From Vibrio proteolyticus NBRC 13287 (GTDB lineage Bacteria > Pseudomonadota > Gammaproteobacteria > Enterobacterales > Vibrionaceae): DNA of 64,000 bases. The notes beneath the pieces are model-generated. The model saw nothing but the letters and a program-made list of their open reading frames with translations, ran no database searches and had not been told where the DNA came from. The translations under genes and the position numbers were made by a program. Positions 49,049 to 59,791 of the stretch are shown piece by piece (the first letter of the stretch is position 1; each line of letters starts with the position of its first letter). The DNA is taken from NCBI RefSeq assembly GCF_000467125.1, contig NZ_BATJ01000004.1, positions 239,685 to 303,684 on the forward strand. The letters run 5' to 3'.

Positions 49049-49951
49049 GCGCTGATAATTGGGGATCAGCATGTAGGTGCCGACAAACTCGACCGCCGCG
49101 ATATCGCCGCTGAAGATGGTTACATTGATCACAATGCGGGCTTTGCGGCCCGAGGCCAGACGATCCAAATCACCACTGATGCCGTCCAGCGACGTGCTGG
49201 CGATCGGACATTCTTCGACCGGGTGACGATATCGGATGCGGCTGTCGGCCAGCACAATGTCGCCACTCAGATTACGCTCTTTCATCAACAGCCAGGTCAT
49301 TCCCCAGCCCGTGAGGGTCGCCAGGGTGAACGCCGAACCGGCAAACATGGTGTTGTGAGGATTGAGGTTGGGGTTGAGCTGTGCGCCACACTCAAACGAA
49401 TAGCCATTATACTGGTTGATTTTGATGCCCATTTTGTCACTGATGGGGATCTGCTCTTCCCAGCGTTTTTTCAGATCCGCGCACCATTCCGGGTTGCGTA
49501 GCACATTGGCCATCGGATCGAGCGGCTTCACCATTTGCTGGTGACGCACCGGGCCGAGCTGATCGCTCAGCTCTCCGCGCGTTTCAAAACCATTTTTCTG
49601 ATAAAACAGAATCGCGTCTTCCCGGGCGTTACACACCAAACGCTTGGCTCCGAGCTGAATCGCCAATGACTCCAGAGCCACCAGCACCAGCGAACCTAAC
49701 CCTTTGCTGCGACGGTTATTCTTCACCGCCATATAGCGGATCTGGCCTTCGTTTTCCGTGGTAATGTACAGGCGTCCGATCGCCATTGGCCGTCCGCGAC
49801 TGTCTACGATCATACGATGATGGCTCATCGCATCATACTCATCCCGCTCCGACCCGATCGGCATCCGCCACGGCTCACGCAGCATCTGCCAGCGAAAGTA
49901 ATAGTACTTATTGAGCTGATTATCGGTTTTGGGTGTGATGAGTTTAAACAT
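49031..49951 (-). CDS. fabY: Fused GNAT acetyltransferase / hotdog thioesterase (YiiD type)
   Basis: 306 residues. N-terminal GNAT domain (MAIGRLYI, IRYMAVKNNRRSKGLGSLVLVALE with the acetyl-CoA pyrophosphate loop, LVCNAREDAILFYQKNGF), C-terminal hotdog domain (NPHNTMFAGSAFTLATLTGWGMTWL) of the YiiD_C type. E. coli YiiD has been tied to an alternative start of fatty-acid synthesis (FabY/MadA); this is by homology only. Start MFKLITPK (49951); sixteen more codons lie upstream. Neighbour of dtd, as in E. coli. Confidence 0.85.
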   Translation of the reverse strand: MFKLITPKTDNQLNKYYYFRWQMLREPWRMPIGSERDEYDAMSHHRMIVDSRGRPMAIGRLYITTENEGQIRYMAVKNNRRSKGLGSLVLVALESLAIQLGAKRLVCNAREDAILFYQKNGFETRGELSDQLGPVRHQQMVKPLDPMANVLRNPEWCADLKKRWEEQIPISDKMGIKINQYNGYSFECGAQLNPNLNPHNTMFAGSAFTLATLTGWGMTWLLMKERNLSGDIVLADSRIRYRHPVEECPIASTSLDGISGDLDRLASGRKARIVINVTIFSGDIAAVEFVGTYMLIPNYQRLIGTE

Positions 49952-50068
49952 ACCTGTTATCCCTGGTTGGTGTGATTCGGTTCCCTGAACCCAACACATT
50001 AGAGCAGTCTGTGGTGGGGGTTAGACCCTGTGCACCACAAACGGTTTCCCTGCGACGACGTCGCGATG

Positions 50069-50503
50069 TCAAACTTGAAGCCAGAACGTGACCGGGCCGT
50101 CATTCACCAGTGAGACTTTCATATCTGCGGCAAAACGGCCACGCTCCGTCGGCAATTGCTGCGAACAGTGATCGGCAAAATAATCGTACAGACGCTCGGC
50201 GTCCGCCGGATGCGCGCCACGAGAAAAACCGGCGCGGGTGCCTTTTTTGGTGTCAGCGGGCAACGTAAACTGCGATACCACCAGCACTTTCCCCTCGACC
50301 TGCTGCACGTTGAGGTTCATCTTCCCTTCTGAATCTTCAAAGACCCGGTAAGTCGTCACGCGCTCCACCAACCGCTTGGCTTTGGCTTCGTCGTCATCTT
50401 TTTCGACCCCAAGCAGCACCAACAGGCCTTTGTCTATCTCACCGACGACCTCACCGTCGACACGTACCGCAGCTTCACTCACTCTTTGAATCAGAGCTAT
50501 CAC
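50069..50503 (-). CDS. dtd: D-aminoacyl-tRNA deacylase
   Basis: 144-residue proofreading enzyme that removes D-amino acids (and glycine from tRNA-Ala) from tRNA. Active-site motifs: SQFTLPADT and the cross-subunit Gly-cisPro loop [11 protein letters not shown] at the C-terminus. Start chosen at GTG 50503 ([11 protein letters not shown]), behind AAGGA, giving the E. coli length; an ATG five codons earlier is in frame. Overlaps yihY by 29 bases. Confidence 0.93.
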   Translation of the reverse strand: MIALIQRVSEAAVRVDGEVVGEIDKGLLVLLGVEKDDDEAKAKRLVERVTTYRVFEDSEGKMNLNVQQVEGKVLVVSQFTLPADTKKGTRAGFSRGAHPADAERLYDYFADHCSQQLPTERGRFAADMKVSLVNDGPVTFWLQV

Positions 50504-51416
50504 TCTCGTATCCTTCATCCGCTAATTTCGATTCTGCGATGGAGTGTACCATGTCTTTGTCGTCGCTCCAGTGCTCTCGCTCACCCAGTGCTGCGGTCAC
50601 TTCCGCGCCGAGTAGCACGATCATCCAGCTCAGATAAACCCAGACAAACAGGATAGGAATCGCGGCCAAGGCGCCGTAGATCAACTGATACGACGGGAAC
50701 TGTGTGATGTAAAACGCGAACCCTTTTTTGCTCAGCTCAAACAGCAGCGCTGCCACCAAAGCGCCGACCGCGCCGTGACTGAAATGCACTTTTTTGTTCG
50801 GCACCAACATGTACAGACCCATAAAGGCAAAGAACGACAGAATTAGTGGCAGCCAGCGCAACAGCAGGTTAAAGGCTCCACTCAGGGTCTCACTCTCCAG
50901 CAGTCTGAGTGACGTTACGTATGAGGTAGCCGCAATACTGGCGCCAACCAGGATCGGGCCCAGCGTCAGCACCATCCAGTACATTGAAAATGAAAACACC
51001 AGACGACGCTTTTTACGTACCCGCCAGATGTAGTTTAGGCTCTTGTCGATGTTGGAAATCAGCATGATTGCGGCCACAAACAGAAAACCACCACCCACCG
51101 CACTCATCTTACCCGTATTCTGCACAAACTCATTCAGTGCCGTACGTACCGCATCACCGGCCGCCGGCACGAAGTGAGTGATCACGTAGTCCTGAATCAC
51201 ATCCCCGGCATTCGCAAACACCGAAAACGATGACAACACCGACAGCAGCACCGTCAGCATCGGCACCAGTGACAACAGCGTAATGTAAGCCATATAGCCG
51301 GCGCTGACACTGATTCGGTCATGGCCGACCCGTGTCAGCAAGTAGCGCGCAAACGGTAGTGTCTGTGTCACAACTGATTCAACTTTCAACTTGTATCTCC
51401 CTGGTAACTGGTTCAT
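50475..51416 (-). CDS. yihY: YihY/BrkB-family inner-membrane protein
   Basis: 313 residues with about six membrane helices ([25 protein letters not shown], then segments near 95-120, 140-165, 180-205, 215-240 and 245-275). Once called RNase BN in E. coli by mistake; the actual role is unknown. The C-terminus is hydrophilic and Ser/Asp/Glu-rich. Overlapping dtd shows a shared transcript. Confidence 0.88.
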   Translation of the reverse strand: MNQLPGRYKLKVESVVTQTLPFARYLLTRVGHDRISVSAGYMAYITLLSLVPMLTVLLSVLSSFSVFANAGDVIQDYVITHFVPAAGDAVRTALNEFVQNTGKMSAVGGGFLFVAAIMLISNIDKSLNYIWRVRKKRRLVFSFSMYWMVLTLGPILVGASIAATSYVTSLRLLESETLSGAFNLLLRWLPLILSFFAFMGLYMLVPNKKVHFSHGAVGALVAALLFELSKKGFAFYITQFPSYQLIYGALAAIPILFVWVYLSWMIVLLGAEVTAALGEREHWSDDKDMVHSIAESKLADEGYESDSSDSKSE

Positions 51417-51455
51417 GCTTAATATCCAACTGATTGTAATGGAAAGAAAATCATC

Positions 51456-52097
51456 ATGCGTTACTTGATCGCTATCGTTCTCTCAATTGTGACACTCACT
51501 GGCTGTCAAACCGCTTATTATTCCGCCATGGAACAGGTCGGGTATCACAAACGCGACATTATGGTCGACCGGGTGGAAGACGCCAAAACATCACAACAAG
51601 AAGCGCAACAAGAGTTTAGCAGTGCGTTGGAATCTCTGTCTGCGTTGACGAACTTCGATGGCGGAGATCTGGAAGCGGTGTACAACCAGATCAACGATAA
51701 ATATCAGGACAGCGAACAAGCCGCTCAGGATGTACGTAACCGTATCGCCGCGATTGAAGATGTCTCACAAGCCCTGTTTGACGAATGGCAGGATGAGCTG
51801 GATCTCTACACCAGCGCCAAACTGCGCCGCTCCAGCGAGCAAAAACTGCGTGACACCAAAAGTTCATACAACAGCATGATTGCCGCCATGAAACGCGCGG
51901 AGCAAAAAATGACGCCAGTACTCAATACGCTGCGCGACAACACGCTGTATCTCAAACATAACCTCAACGCCAGCGCGATTGGCTCGTTGCAGGGGGAATT
52001 CGCTGATCTCGAGCAGGATATCCAGTTCGCCATCAAACAGATGAACGCGGCGATCGCTGAATCCGACAAGTTCCTCAAACAGCTGAACCAGAAATAA
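51456..52097 (+). CDS. DUF2959 lipoprotein-like protein
   Basis: 213 residues. N-terminal signal with lipobox-like LTGC ([22 protein letters not shown]), then an almost wholly alpha-helical, coiled-coil body ([15 protein letters not shown] ... [27 protein letters not shown]). The family, DUF2959, has no known role. Likely anchored to a membrane on the periplasmic side. Divergent from yihY. Confidence 0.8.
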   Translation: MRYLIAIVLSIVTLTGCQTAYYSAMEQVGYHKRDIMVDRVEDAKTSQQEAQQEFSSALESLSALTNFDGGDLEAVYNQINDKYQDSEQAAQDVRNRIAAIEDVSQALFDEWQDELDLYTSAKLRRSSEQKLRDTKSSYNSMIAAMKRAEQKMTPVLNTLRDNTLYLKHNLNASAIGSLQGEFADLEQDIQFAIKQMNAAIAESDKFLKQLNQK

Positions 52098-52111
52098 GTC
52101 TCACCAGCAGG

Positions 52112-52663
52112 TCAGTTTCCTCTGGCCTGCGCTTGCTCCAGACCCAATACGTCAATCACAAACCTCGCCCGCAACGCCAGCGAAGCAAACGGCACTTCGA
52201 TCACGTCAAACCCCAGAGTTCGATAAGTCGCGATCAATTGCTCGTGAATCACCAGCGCCTGCTCAAATGGGTACGGACGCACCTCATCCTGAACATAGAT
52301 CGACGCCTCCGGACGACACATCAGCACCTGAGGATGATACCCCTCACACTCTGTACGGTAGGCTTGATCCACGGCCAGCCCGGCTTCCATCAGATAGGCA
52401 CAAATATCGGGAATACCTCGATCGAGCAGGGCCACCGGACACGTCGCCGCCTGCTGTTTTTGGACGCACATCACGTCAAAGCACAAACGGGCAAAACCGG
52501 GCAGATCGTCCCACGGCAAAATGCCATCGGGGAGACCGCTCTGCTGCTCAATTAACCTGCGTGAGGCTTCTTCAAATGTGGCGATGCCGCGTGCACCAAG
52601 TGCGCGTATCAGGCTGGTTTTGCCCGCCCCCGGCCCACCGGAAATGATCACCGGTTTCATCAT
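52112..52663 (-). CDS. Small P-loop ATPase/kinase-like protein (AAA_28 type)
   Basis: 183 residues. Walker A ISGGPGAGKTSLI at the very N-terminus and VALLDRGIPDICAY as the Walker B/lid-like region, as in small nucleotide or predicted kinases of the AAA_28 group. No partner gene is obvious. Start ATG 52663, with a second ATG directly after; GAGGTGAC precedes. Confidence 0.78.
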   Translation of the reverse strand: MMKPVIISGGPGAGKTSLIRALGARGIATFEEASRRLIEQQSGLPDGILPWDDLPGFARLCFDVMCVQKQQAATCPVALLDRGIPDICAYLMEAGLAVDQAYRTECEGYHPQVLMCRPEASIYVQDEVRPYPFEQALVIHEQLIATYRTLGFDVIEVPFASLALRARFVIDVLGLEQAQARGN

Positions 52664-52682
52664 GTCACCTCCTCAGATGGCA

Positions 52683-52717
52683 TAAAAAAGCCCCAAGTTG
52701 GTGCACAACTTGGGGCT
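52683..52717 (-). terminator. Intrinsic terminator after typA
   Basis: AGCCCCAAGTTG pairs with CAACTTGGGGCT around five bases (52689-52717). Read on the minus strand, six T follow the stem. Confidence 0.9.
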
Positions 52718-52743
52718 GGACGTTCGGACTCAGTGAGCCAGAA

Positions 52744-54573
52744 TTACTTCGCGTCGCGCGCCGCGCGCTTACGATCGTTTTCCGTCAGGTGTTTCTTACG
52801 GATACGAATGCTTTCTGGCGTCACTTCCACCAGCTCATCGTCATCGATAAACTCAAGCGCCTGCTCTAGCGTGTACTTGATTGCTGGAGACAGTACTTGC
52901 GCTTCATCAGTACCCGATGCACGAACGTTGGTCAGCTGTTTGCCTTTCAGACAGTTCACTGTCAGGTCGTTCGAGCGGTTGTGAATACCGATGATCTGGC
53001 CTTCGTACACTTCGTCAGCGTGCTCTGCAAACAGGCGGCCACGATCTTGTAGGTTAAACAAGGCGTAAGTCAGCGCTTTACCGGTTGCGTTAGAAATCAA
53101 CACACCATTGTTACGTTGACCGATAGTCCCGCCTTTGTGCGGGCCATAGTGATCGAATGTGTGGTACAGCAAGCCAGAACCAGAGGTCAGCGTCATGAAC
53201 TCTGTTTGGAAACCAATCAAACCACGTGATGGCATAACGAAGTCCATGCGCACACGGCCTTTACCGTCTGGTGCCATATCGGTCAGTTCACCTTTACGCA
53301 GACCGATATTTTCCATGATGCCACCTTGGTGCTCTTCCAACACGTCGATGGTTACCGTTTCAAACGGTTCCATTAACTGGCCGTTCTCTTCTTTGATGAT
53401 CACTTCTGGACGTGATACGGCCAGCTCAAAACCTTCACGACGCATGTTTTCAATCAAAATAGACAGGTGAAGCTCACCACGACCTGATACTTTAAATTGA
53501 TCTGGGTTGTCAGTCTGCTCTACACGCAGCGCCACGTTGTGAACCAGTTCTTTTTCCAGACGCTCAAGGATGTTACGTGAGGTCACGAACTTACCTTCTT
53601 TACCCGCGAATGGCGACGTGTTGACCTGGAAGGTCATGGTCACGGTCGGCTCATCCACAGACAGAGCAGGCAGCGCCTCAACCTTGCCTTGGTCACAGAT
53701 GGTGTCAGAAATTTTCAGCTCACCTAAACCGGTAATGGCGATGATGTCACCCGCGGTCGCTTGCTCAACATCATGACGCTCAAGACCAAGATAACCCAGA
53801 ACCGTACCAACTTTACCGTTGCGGGTTTTGCCGTCAGCACCCACTACTGTCACTTGCTGGTTCGGCTTCACTGTACCACGCGTCACACGACCAACACCGA
53901 TCACACCCACGTATGAGCTGTAATCCAGCTGAGAAATTTGCATCTGCAGAGGACCATCAAGATCGACTTCTGGAGCCGCCACTTCTTCAACGATGGTTTC
54001 GAACAGCGGTTCCATGTTTTCGCCGGTCTCACCCTCTTCCAGTGATGCCCAGCCGTTGAGTGCGGATGCGTAAACCACTTTAAAGTCCAGTTGTTCATCA
54101 GATGCACCCAGGTTGTCAAACAGGTCAAAGACCTGATCCATCACCCAGTCAGGACGCGCGCCAGGACGGTCAATCTTGTTGATAACCACGATAGGCTTCA
54201 GGCCATGTGCGAACGCTTTCTGTGTAACGAAACGAGTTTGCGGCATCGGGCCGTCAACCGCGTCAACAATCAGACAAACGCAATCAACCATCGACATGAT
54301 ACGTTCTACCTCACCACCGAAATCGGCGTGTCCCGGGGTATCAACGATGTTGATACGGTAGTCGTTCCAGTTGATGGCCGTGTTCTTCGCCAGGATGGTG
54401 ATACCACGTTCTTTCTCGATGTCGTTCGAGTCCATGACTCGCTCTTCAGCTTCACCGCGAGACTCAAGCGTGCCTGATTGTTGCAGCAGTTTATCAACCA
54501 GTGTGGTTTTACCGTGGTCAACGTGTGCGATGATCGCGATATTTCTTAATTTATCAATCTGTGGAGTAGTCAT
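52744..54573 (-). CDS. typA: Ribosome-associated GTPase TypA/BipA
   Basis: 609-residue translational GTPase that helps 50S assembly and growth at low temperature. G1 [13 protein letters not shown]3 [13 protein letters not shown]4 NKIDRP; then EF-G-like domains and the BipA-specific C-terminal domain (ANEAR ... [12 protein letters not shown] region). Length matches E. coli BipA. Divergent from glnA, as in E. coli. Confidence 0.96.
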   Translation of the reverse strand: MTTPQIDKLRNIAIIAHVDHGKTTLVDKLLQQSGTLESRGEAEERVMDSNDIEKERGITILAKNTAINWNDYRINIVDTPGHADFGGEVERIMSMVDCVCLIVDAVDGPMPQTRFVTQKAFAHGLKPIVVINKIDRPGARPDWVMDQVFDLFDNLGASDEQLDFKVVYASALNGWASLEEGETGENMEPLFETIVEEVAAPEVDLDGPLQMQISQLDYSSYVGVIGVGRVTRGTVKPNQQVTVVGADGKTRNGKVGTVLGYLGLERHDVEQATAGDIIAITGLGELKISDTICDQGKVEALPALSVDEPTVTMTFQVNTSPFAGKEGKFVTSRNILERLEKELVHNVALRVEQTDNPDQFKVSGRGELHLSILIENMRREGFELAVSRPEVIIKEENGQLMEPFETVTIDVLEEHQGGIMENIGLRKGELTDMAPDGKGRVRMDFVMPSRGLIGFQTEFMTLTSGSGLLYHTFDHYGPHKGGTIGQRNNGVLISNATGKALTYALFNLQDRGRLFAEHADEVYEGQIIGIHNRSNDLTVNCLKGKQLTNVRASGTDEAQVLSPAIKYTLEQALEFIDDDELVEVTPESIRIRKKHLTENDRKRAARDAK

Positions 54574-54776
54574 GAATTAGATTCACTCGGTAGTCGAAGT
54601 ACACCTTGCGACGCAGCCGCCGTAAGTCATACAGGTTTGATTAAAAAAACGGCCAATAATGTACCAGATTTTGCGGAAAAACCTAGAAATATGTGATCTT
54701 CACCAGAGCATTTCCGCCCTTTATCAGACTAGTCGTCAACGGGCCTAACGGCCAGCGGAGTAAATCGAGATTGACA

Positions 54777-54956
54777 TTGGTGCGGATCAGAGGCTGAATG
54801 ATACGGTTACCGGGGCACATACGGACACACATCCGCTCAACGCACCAAAACAGGGCAACAAGCGATCATTTTGGTGCAGCCGTTTGCACCAAAATAAACA
54901 CAAAAGCACTAAAATACTGAAAGTAATGGAATATTTTTTTTGGCATAGTTTTAGCA
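54777..54956 (+). promoter_or_regulatory. glnA control region: NtrC half-sites and sigma-54 promoter
   Basis: The typA-glnA gap (54574-55062) holds no gene. A sigma-54 promoter, TGGCATAGTTTTAGCA, lies at 54941-54956 with GG and GC ten bases apart. Upstream are several NtrC-type half-sites: ATTGGTGC (54777), GCACCAAAA (54842), TTTTGGTGCA (54869-54878), TGCACCAAAA (54885-54894) and GCACTAAAA (54906). The middle two form a perfect inverted repeat with a six-base spacer but in outward order, unlike the usual GCACC-N5-GGTGC. The typA promoter must lie in the left part. Confidence 0.72.
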
Positions 54957-55062
54957 ATAGAAAAATCAGCATCGATTAATCAAATTGAAATGACATTAAT
55001 CAATGCTGGATTTATCCGAATCGAGCTAAATACCGCTTTAATAACACTGGAGGTTATCCAAG

Positions 55063-56472
55063 ATGTCAGTAGAAAACGTTCTATCGCTGATCCAAGAAAA
55101 CGAAGTTAAGTTTGTTGACCTGCGCTTCACTGATACAAAAGGTAAAGAGCAGCATATTTCTATCCCTGCGCACCAAATCGATGCTGACTTCTTCGAAGAA
55201 GGTAAGATGTTCGATGGTTCTTCTGTTGCTGGCTGGAAAGGTATCAACGAGTCAGACATGGTGATGATGCCAGACGCATCGTCTGCAGTGCTTGACCCGT
55301 TCACTGAAGAAGCGACACTGAACATCCGCTGTGACATTCTGGAACCTGCTACGATGCAAGGTTACGACCGTGACCCTCGCTCGATCGCGAAACGTGCTGA
55401 AGACTTCATGCGTTCAACCGGCATTGCAGACACAGTGCTGATCGGCCCAGAACCAGAATTCTTCCTGTTTGACGACGTGAAATTCTCGACCGACATGTCA
55501 GGCTCATTCTACAAAATCGACGACGTCGAAGCCTCTTGGAACACAGGTTCAGACTACGAAGAAGGCAACAAAGGTCACCGCCCAGGCGTGAAAGGGGGTT
55601 ACTTCCCTGTCGCTCCAGTCGATTCTTCTCAGGATATCCGTAGTGCCATGTGTCTGGTGATGGAAGAAATGGGTCTGGTGGTTGAAGCGCACCACCACGA
55701 AGTGGCAACGGCAGGTCAGAACGAAATCGCGACCCGTTTCAACACGCTGACCACGAAAGCGGATGAGATCCAAATCTACAAATACGTTGTGCACAACGTG
55801 GCACACGCGTTTGGTAAGACAGCCACATTCATGCCAAAACCTCTGGTTGGCGATAATGGCTCTGGTATGCACGTGCACCAATCACTGGCCAAAGACGGCG
55901 TTAACCTGTTTGCTGGCGATAAGTACGGCGGCCTGTCTGAAACCGCACTGTACTACATCGGTGGTATCATCAAGCACGCTCGCGCCATCAACGCTTTTGC
56001 GAACCCATCCACCAACTCGTACAAGCGTCTTGTCCCTGGCTTTGAAGCGCCGGTTATGCTGGCTTACTCAGCACGTAACCGCTCAGCGTCTATCCGTATC
56101 CCAGTGGTACCAAGCCCGAAAGCACGCCGTATCGAGGTTCGTTTCGGTGACCCAGCAGCCAACCCATACCTGTGTTTTGCAGCCATGCTGATGGCAGGTC
56201 TAGACGGTATTAAGAACAAGATCCACCCAGGCGAAGCGATGGACAAAGACCTGTACGATCTGCCAGCAGAAGAAGCGGCTGAAATCCCAACCGTGGCTTA
56301 CTCGCTGAAAGACGCACTGGAAGAGCTGGACGCAGACCGTGAATTCCTGACCGCCGGCGGCGTGTTCTCTGACGATTTCATCGACTCTTACATCTCGTTG
56401 AAAGCTCAGGATGTTGAGAAAGTAAACATGACCACGCACCCACTTGAGTTCGAACTGTACTACTCAGTATAA
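55063..56472 (+). CDS. glnA: Glutamine synthetase type I
   Basis: 469-residue dodecameric enzyme that joins ammonia to glutamate using ATP. Seen: [16 protein letters not shown], metal-site [32 protein letters not shown], and the adenylylation loop [10 protein letters not shown] with Tyr398, so it is of the GlnE-regulated beta type. Length matches E. coli (469 aa). Transcribed from a sigma-54 promoter (54941-54956). Confidence 0.97.
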   Translation: MSVENVLSLIQENEVKFVDLRFTDTKGKEQHISIPAHQIDADFFEEGKMFDGSSVAGWKGINESDMVMMPDASSAVLDPFTEEATLNIRCDILEPATMQGYDRDPRSIAKRAEDFMRSTGIADTVLIGPEPEFFLFDDVKFSTDMSGSFYKIDDVEASWNTGSDYEEGNKGHRPGVKGGYFPVAPVDSSQDIRSAMCLVMEEMGLVVEAHHHEVATAGQNEIATRFNTLTTKADEIQIYKYVVHNVAHAFGKTATFMPKPLVGDNGSGMHVHQSLAKDGVNLFAGDKYGGLSETALYYIGGIIKHARAINAFANPSTNSYKRLVPGFEAPVMLAYSARNRSASIRIPVVPSPKARRIEVRFGDPAANPYLCFAAMLMAGLDGIKNKIHPGEAMDKDLYDLPAEEAAEIPTVAYSLKDALEELDADREFLTAGGVFSDDFIDSYISLKAQDVEKVNMTTHPLEFELYYSV

Positions 56473-56494
56473 GACAGTCCGGTTGCATAAAATC

Positions 56495-56524
56495 AAGGCT
56501 CGCCTCGCAGGCGGGCCTTTTTGT
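56495..56524 (+). terminator. Intrinsic terminator after glnA
   Basis: AAGGCTCGCCT pairs with AGGCGGGCCTT (one G-T pair) around CGC, followed by a T-run. Confidence 0.85.
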
Positions 56525-56587
56525 TATTTACGATACTCAACCCTGGCGTATCCTGAAAAACTCACCGCGGCAACACACAGGTCGACA

Positions 56588-57100
56588 ATGCATTATTGGC
56601 TCAGCGGGCTGGCCACTCTGCTCAGCACTTCCCTATTTGCTGGCGACATTTATCGCTGGCAGGACGAAGAGGGTGCGATCCATTTCAGCGATGTTCCGGC
56701 CCACCCACAAGCCCAGTCGGTCACTCTCCCGTCCAGCAACACAGCGTTACGCCCAGCACCAGCCGCGCTCACGCCGACGAGCGCAGCCTCTACTACCATT
56801 ACGGAGACCGTCACCATCGTCTTTCCTGCCATGGACGCCACCATTCGCAGCAACGCAGGCAACCTCCGCATCCAGGTCCAGGTCAGTCGGACACTGGCCG
56901 AAGACGAAACCCTGCAGCTCCTGGTCGATGGCCAGCCCTGGGGCGCCCCTCAACGCCGATGGGAGTGGCAACTGCACAATATGGATCGCGGCTCACATGA
57001 ACTGAGCGTGCGTCTGCAGAGGTCTGGCAAGCTTATTGCAACATCAGGATCGATAACGGTGCATTTACATCGTGCGTCCGTCAAATCGCCGCGTTCTTAA
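56588..57100 (+). CDS. Exported DUF4124-domain protein
   Basis: 170 residues. Signal peptide (MHYWLSGLATLLSTSLFAG), then the DUF4124 core DIYRWQDEEGAIHFSDVPAHPQAQSV, a threonine/alanine-rich linker, and a C-terminal beta domain (TLQLLVDGQPWG ... LSVRLQRSGKLIATSGSITVHL). DUF4124 has no fixed role; it is common in periplasmic proteins. The frame reaches back to 56444 inside glnA, but ATG 56588 starts a proper signal peptide. It stands between glnA and glnLG. Confidence 0.8.
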   Translation: MHYWLSGLATLLSTSLFAGDIYRWQDEEGAIHFSDVPAHPQAQSVTLPSSNTALRPAPAALTPTSAASTTITETVTIVFPAMDATIRSNAGNLRIQVQVSRTLAEDETLQLLVDGQPWGAPQRRWEWQLHNMDRGSHELSVRLQRSGKLIATSGSITVHLHRASVKSPRS

Positions 57101-57161
57101 CCGATATATCCGGTTTTTCGCTTTCTCTTACAGGATGAATGCGCCATACTGAAAAACACAA

Positions 57162-57178
57162 CGCACCAATTTGGTGCA
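57162..57178 (+). promoter_or_regulatory. NtrC-binding palindrome ahead of glnL
   Basis: CGCACCAATTTGGTGCA holds GCACC-N5-GGTGC, the standard NtrC site. It lies 36 bases before the glnL start. In enterics a site here lets NtrC repress the weak glnL promoter. Confidence 0.82.
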
Positions 57179-57213
57179 TTGCATTATTTTGGAGCAATAA
57201 CAAGGATGACGTT

Positions 57214-58260
57214 GTGAGCAGCGAACTGAGCCAGACCATTTTAAACAACCTGGTGACCGCCACCCTGATGCTGGACGAAGCACTGGTGGTGCGCTACGCC
57301 AACCCAGCCGCCGAGCAACTGTTTTCGCAAAGTGCCAAGCGCATGCTGGACCAACCACTGTCTCATCTGATCCAGCACGCTTCTCTCGACCTGGCGCTGC
57401 TGTCTCAACCATTGCAGAGCGGACAAAGTATCACCGACAGCGACGTGACGTTTGTCGTCGACGGACGGCCGCTGATGCTGGAAGTAACAGTAAGCCCGCT
57501 GACCTGGCACAAAGGTCTGATGCTGTTGGTGGAAATGCGCAAAATCGATCAGCAGCGCCGTCTTAGTCAGGAACTCAACCAACACGCCCAACAACAGGCG
57601 GCGAAACTGCTGGTGCGTGGTCTGGCCCACGAAATCAAAAACCCGCTCGGCGGTCTGCGTGGCGCGGCGCAGTTGCTCGAGCGTATGCTGCCCGATCAGA
57701 GTCTGACCGAGTACACCCAGATCATCATCGAACAAGCAGACCGGTTGCGGGCGCTGGTTGACCGGCTGCTCGGACCACAAAAGCCCGGTAAGAAACGCTC
57801 GGAAAACCTGCACGTGATCCTGGAAAAAGTCCGCCAACTGATTGAGCTGGATGTCGGCAGTCAGGTGGTCATCGAACGAGACTACGATCCCAGCCTGCCA
57901 GATTTACTGATGGACACCGACCAGATCGAGCAGGCATTGCTGAACATCGTCAGTAATGCCGGCCAGATTTTGCTGGCACAGCAGCACGGAACCATCACCT
58001 TACGCACCAGAACGGTGCACCAGGCCAATATCCACGGTCAGCGCTACAAACTGGCCGCACGCATTGAAGTGATCGATAACGGTCCAGGCATTCCGAGCGA
58101 GCTGCAGGACACGCTGTTCTACCCTATGGTCAGCGGGCGCGAAGGCGGCACCGGACTGGGCTTGTCCATCGCTCAGAACCTGATCGATCAGCACCGGGGC
58201 AAAATTGATGTCGAGAGCTGGCCAGGACAAACCACATTTACGATTTATTTGCCGATTTAG
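57214..58260 (+). CDS. glnL: Nitrogen regulation histidine kinase NtrB
   Basis: 348-residue cytoplasmic kinase/phosphatase for NtrC, controlled by PII. N-terminal PAS domain ([29 protein letters not shown]), H-box [20 protein letters not shown] with the phosphorylated His, N-box [10 protein letters not shown], then [10 protein letters not shown] and [17 protein letters not shown]. The frame opens at 57139, but the first 25 codons cover the NtrC palindrome. GTG 57214, with AAGGA upstream, gives the E. coli length (349 aa). Confidence 0.94.
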   Translation: MSSELSQTILNNLVTATLMLDEALVVRYANPAAEQLFSQSAKRMLDQPLSHLIQHASLDLALLSQPLQSGQSITDSDVTFVVDGRPLMLEVTVSPLTWHKGLMLLVEMRKIDQQRRLSQELNQHAQQQAAKLLVRGLAHEIKNPLGGLRGAAQLLERMLPDQSLTEYTQIIIEQADRLRALVDRLLGPQKPGKKRSENLHVILEKVRQLIELDVGSQVVIERDYDPSLPDLLMDTDQIEQALLNIVSNAGQILLAQQHGTITLRTRTVHQANIHGQRYKLAARIEVIDNGPGIPSELQDTLFYPMVSGREGGTGLGLSIAQNLIDQHRGKIDVESWPGQTTFTIYLPI

Positions 58261-58289
58261 GCCAACTTGTTGCTGGAAGGAAACGATTT

Positions 58290-59693
58290 ATGAGTAAAGG
58301 ATACGTCTGGGTTGTCGACGATGACAGCTCCATTCGGTGGGTTATGGAGAAGACCCTCAGCTCAGCCAATATAAAATGCGACACCTTTTCCGACGCCGAG
58401 AGCGTTCTGCTTGCGCTGGAGAGGGAGACGCCGGATGTGCTGGTGTCCGATATCCGCATGCCGGGCATGGATGGCATTCAGCTGCTCAATCAGGTACACA
58501 GCCGCTCTCCTGACCTGCCGGTCATCATCATGACAGCGCACTCCGATCTGGATGCAGCGGTCAATGCTTATCAGAAAGGCGCGTTCGAGTACCTGCCGAA
58601 GCCGTTTGACGTCGATGAAACCCTGACGCTGGTCGAGCGGGCCATCTCCCACAGCCAGGAACAGAAACGCGAGCAGGCAGCCGAAGAGGATGTGATGGGC
58701 AATACGCCAGAAATCATCGGTGAAGCGCCCGCCATGCAGGAAGTCTTTCGCGCTATAGGGCGTTTGTCCCGCTCTTCCATCTCTGTCCTGATCAACGGCG
58801 AATCGGGCACCGGTAAAGAGTTGGTCGCCCAGGCACTGCACCGACACAGCCCGCGAGCCAGCAAACCATTTATCGCACTCAACATGGCTGCGATTCCGAA
58901 AGATCTGATCGAGTCTGAGTTGTTCGGTCATGAGAAAGGTGCGTTTACCGGCGCCAATAATGTCCGTCAGGGGCGCTTTGAGCAAGCTAATGGTGGCACG
59001 CTGTTCCTCGATGAGATCGGCGATATGCCGCTTGACATCCAAACCCGGTTACTGCGCGTGCTGGCCGACGGTCAGTTTTACCGGGTCGGCGGTCACTCGC
59101 CGATCAAAGTCGATGTGCGTATCGTGGCCGCCACTCATCAGAATCTGGAAAAACTGGTCCATCAGGGCGATTTCCGTGAAGATCTGTTCCACCGTCTCAA
59201 TGTCATCCGGATTCAGATCCCGGCGCTACGTGAGCGCAAACAGGATATCGAGAAGCTGACGCAACATTTTCTGGCTCTGGCAGCCAAAGAACTGGGCGTT
59301 GACATGAAAACCCTGCACGCTTCCACGGTTGAGATCCTCAATCGTCTCGACTGGCCGGGCAACGTGCGTCAGTTGGAAAACATCTGTCGCTGGCTGACCG
59401 TCATGGCCAGCGGCAGCGAAATCCTGCCTGGCGACCTGCCCGGTGAGTTGTTGGAAGAAAAAACGGCCTATTCCCCCAGTGAAGGCAGCAGTTGGCAACA
59501 GCAACTGGAAAATTGGGCCAGACAGGCATTGGCTGCCGGCGAAACCGAAATTCTCGCCTACGCTTTGCCCGAGTTTGAGCGCATCTTACTCGAAGCCGCT
59601 CTGTCACACACCAATGGACATAAGCAGGATGCCGCCAAAGTCCTCGGCTGGGGGCGCAACACTCTGACCCGAAAGTTAAAAGAGCTGTACTGA
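58290..59693 (+). CDS. glnG: Nitrogen regulation response regulator NtrC
   Basis: 467-residue sigma-54 activator. Receiver with [11 protein letters not shown] and [14 protein letters not shown] (phosphorylated Asp). AAA+ domain: Walker A GESGTGKE, sigma-54 contact [12 protein letters not shown], Walker [15 protein letters not shown]-terminal Fis-type DNA-binding helix ([23 protein letters not shown]). 29 bases behind glnL, one operon. Confidence 0.96.
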   Translation: MSKGYVWVVDDDSSIRWVMEKTLSSANIKCDTFSDAESVLLALERETPDVLVSDIRMPGMDGIQLLNQVHSRSPDLPVIIMTAHSDLDAAVNAYQKGAFEYLPKPFDVDETLTLVERAISHSQEQKREQAAEEDVMGNTPEIIGEAPAMQEVFRAIGRLSRSSISVLINGESGTGKELVAQALHRHSPRASKPFIALNMAAIPKDLIESELFGHEKGAFTGANNVRQGRFEQANGGTLFLDEIGDMPLDIQTRLLRVLADGQFYRVGGHSPIKVDVRIVAATHQNLEKLVHQGDFREDLFHRLNVIRIQIPALRERKQDIEKLTQHFLALAAKELGVDMKTLHASTVEILNRLDWPGNVRQLENICRWLTVMASGSEILPGDLPGELLEEKTAYSPSEGSSWQQQLENWARQALAAGETEILAYALPEFERILLEAALSHTNGHKQDAAKVLGWGRNTLTRKLKELY

Positions 59694-59791
59694 ATTGGGT
59701 GAATTTTGTTAATTATTGGGGAGAAAATACTCGCCCGATATTTATAAAACAGATAGTATTTTACCTATGAGCCTTTCATAGTGCGTGGTCT

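Noticed and set aside
56444..56587. Longer start of the DUF4124 gene
   Set aside because: It would begin inside glnA and cross the glnA terminator; ATG 56588 opens a signal peptide.
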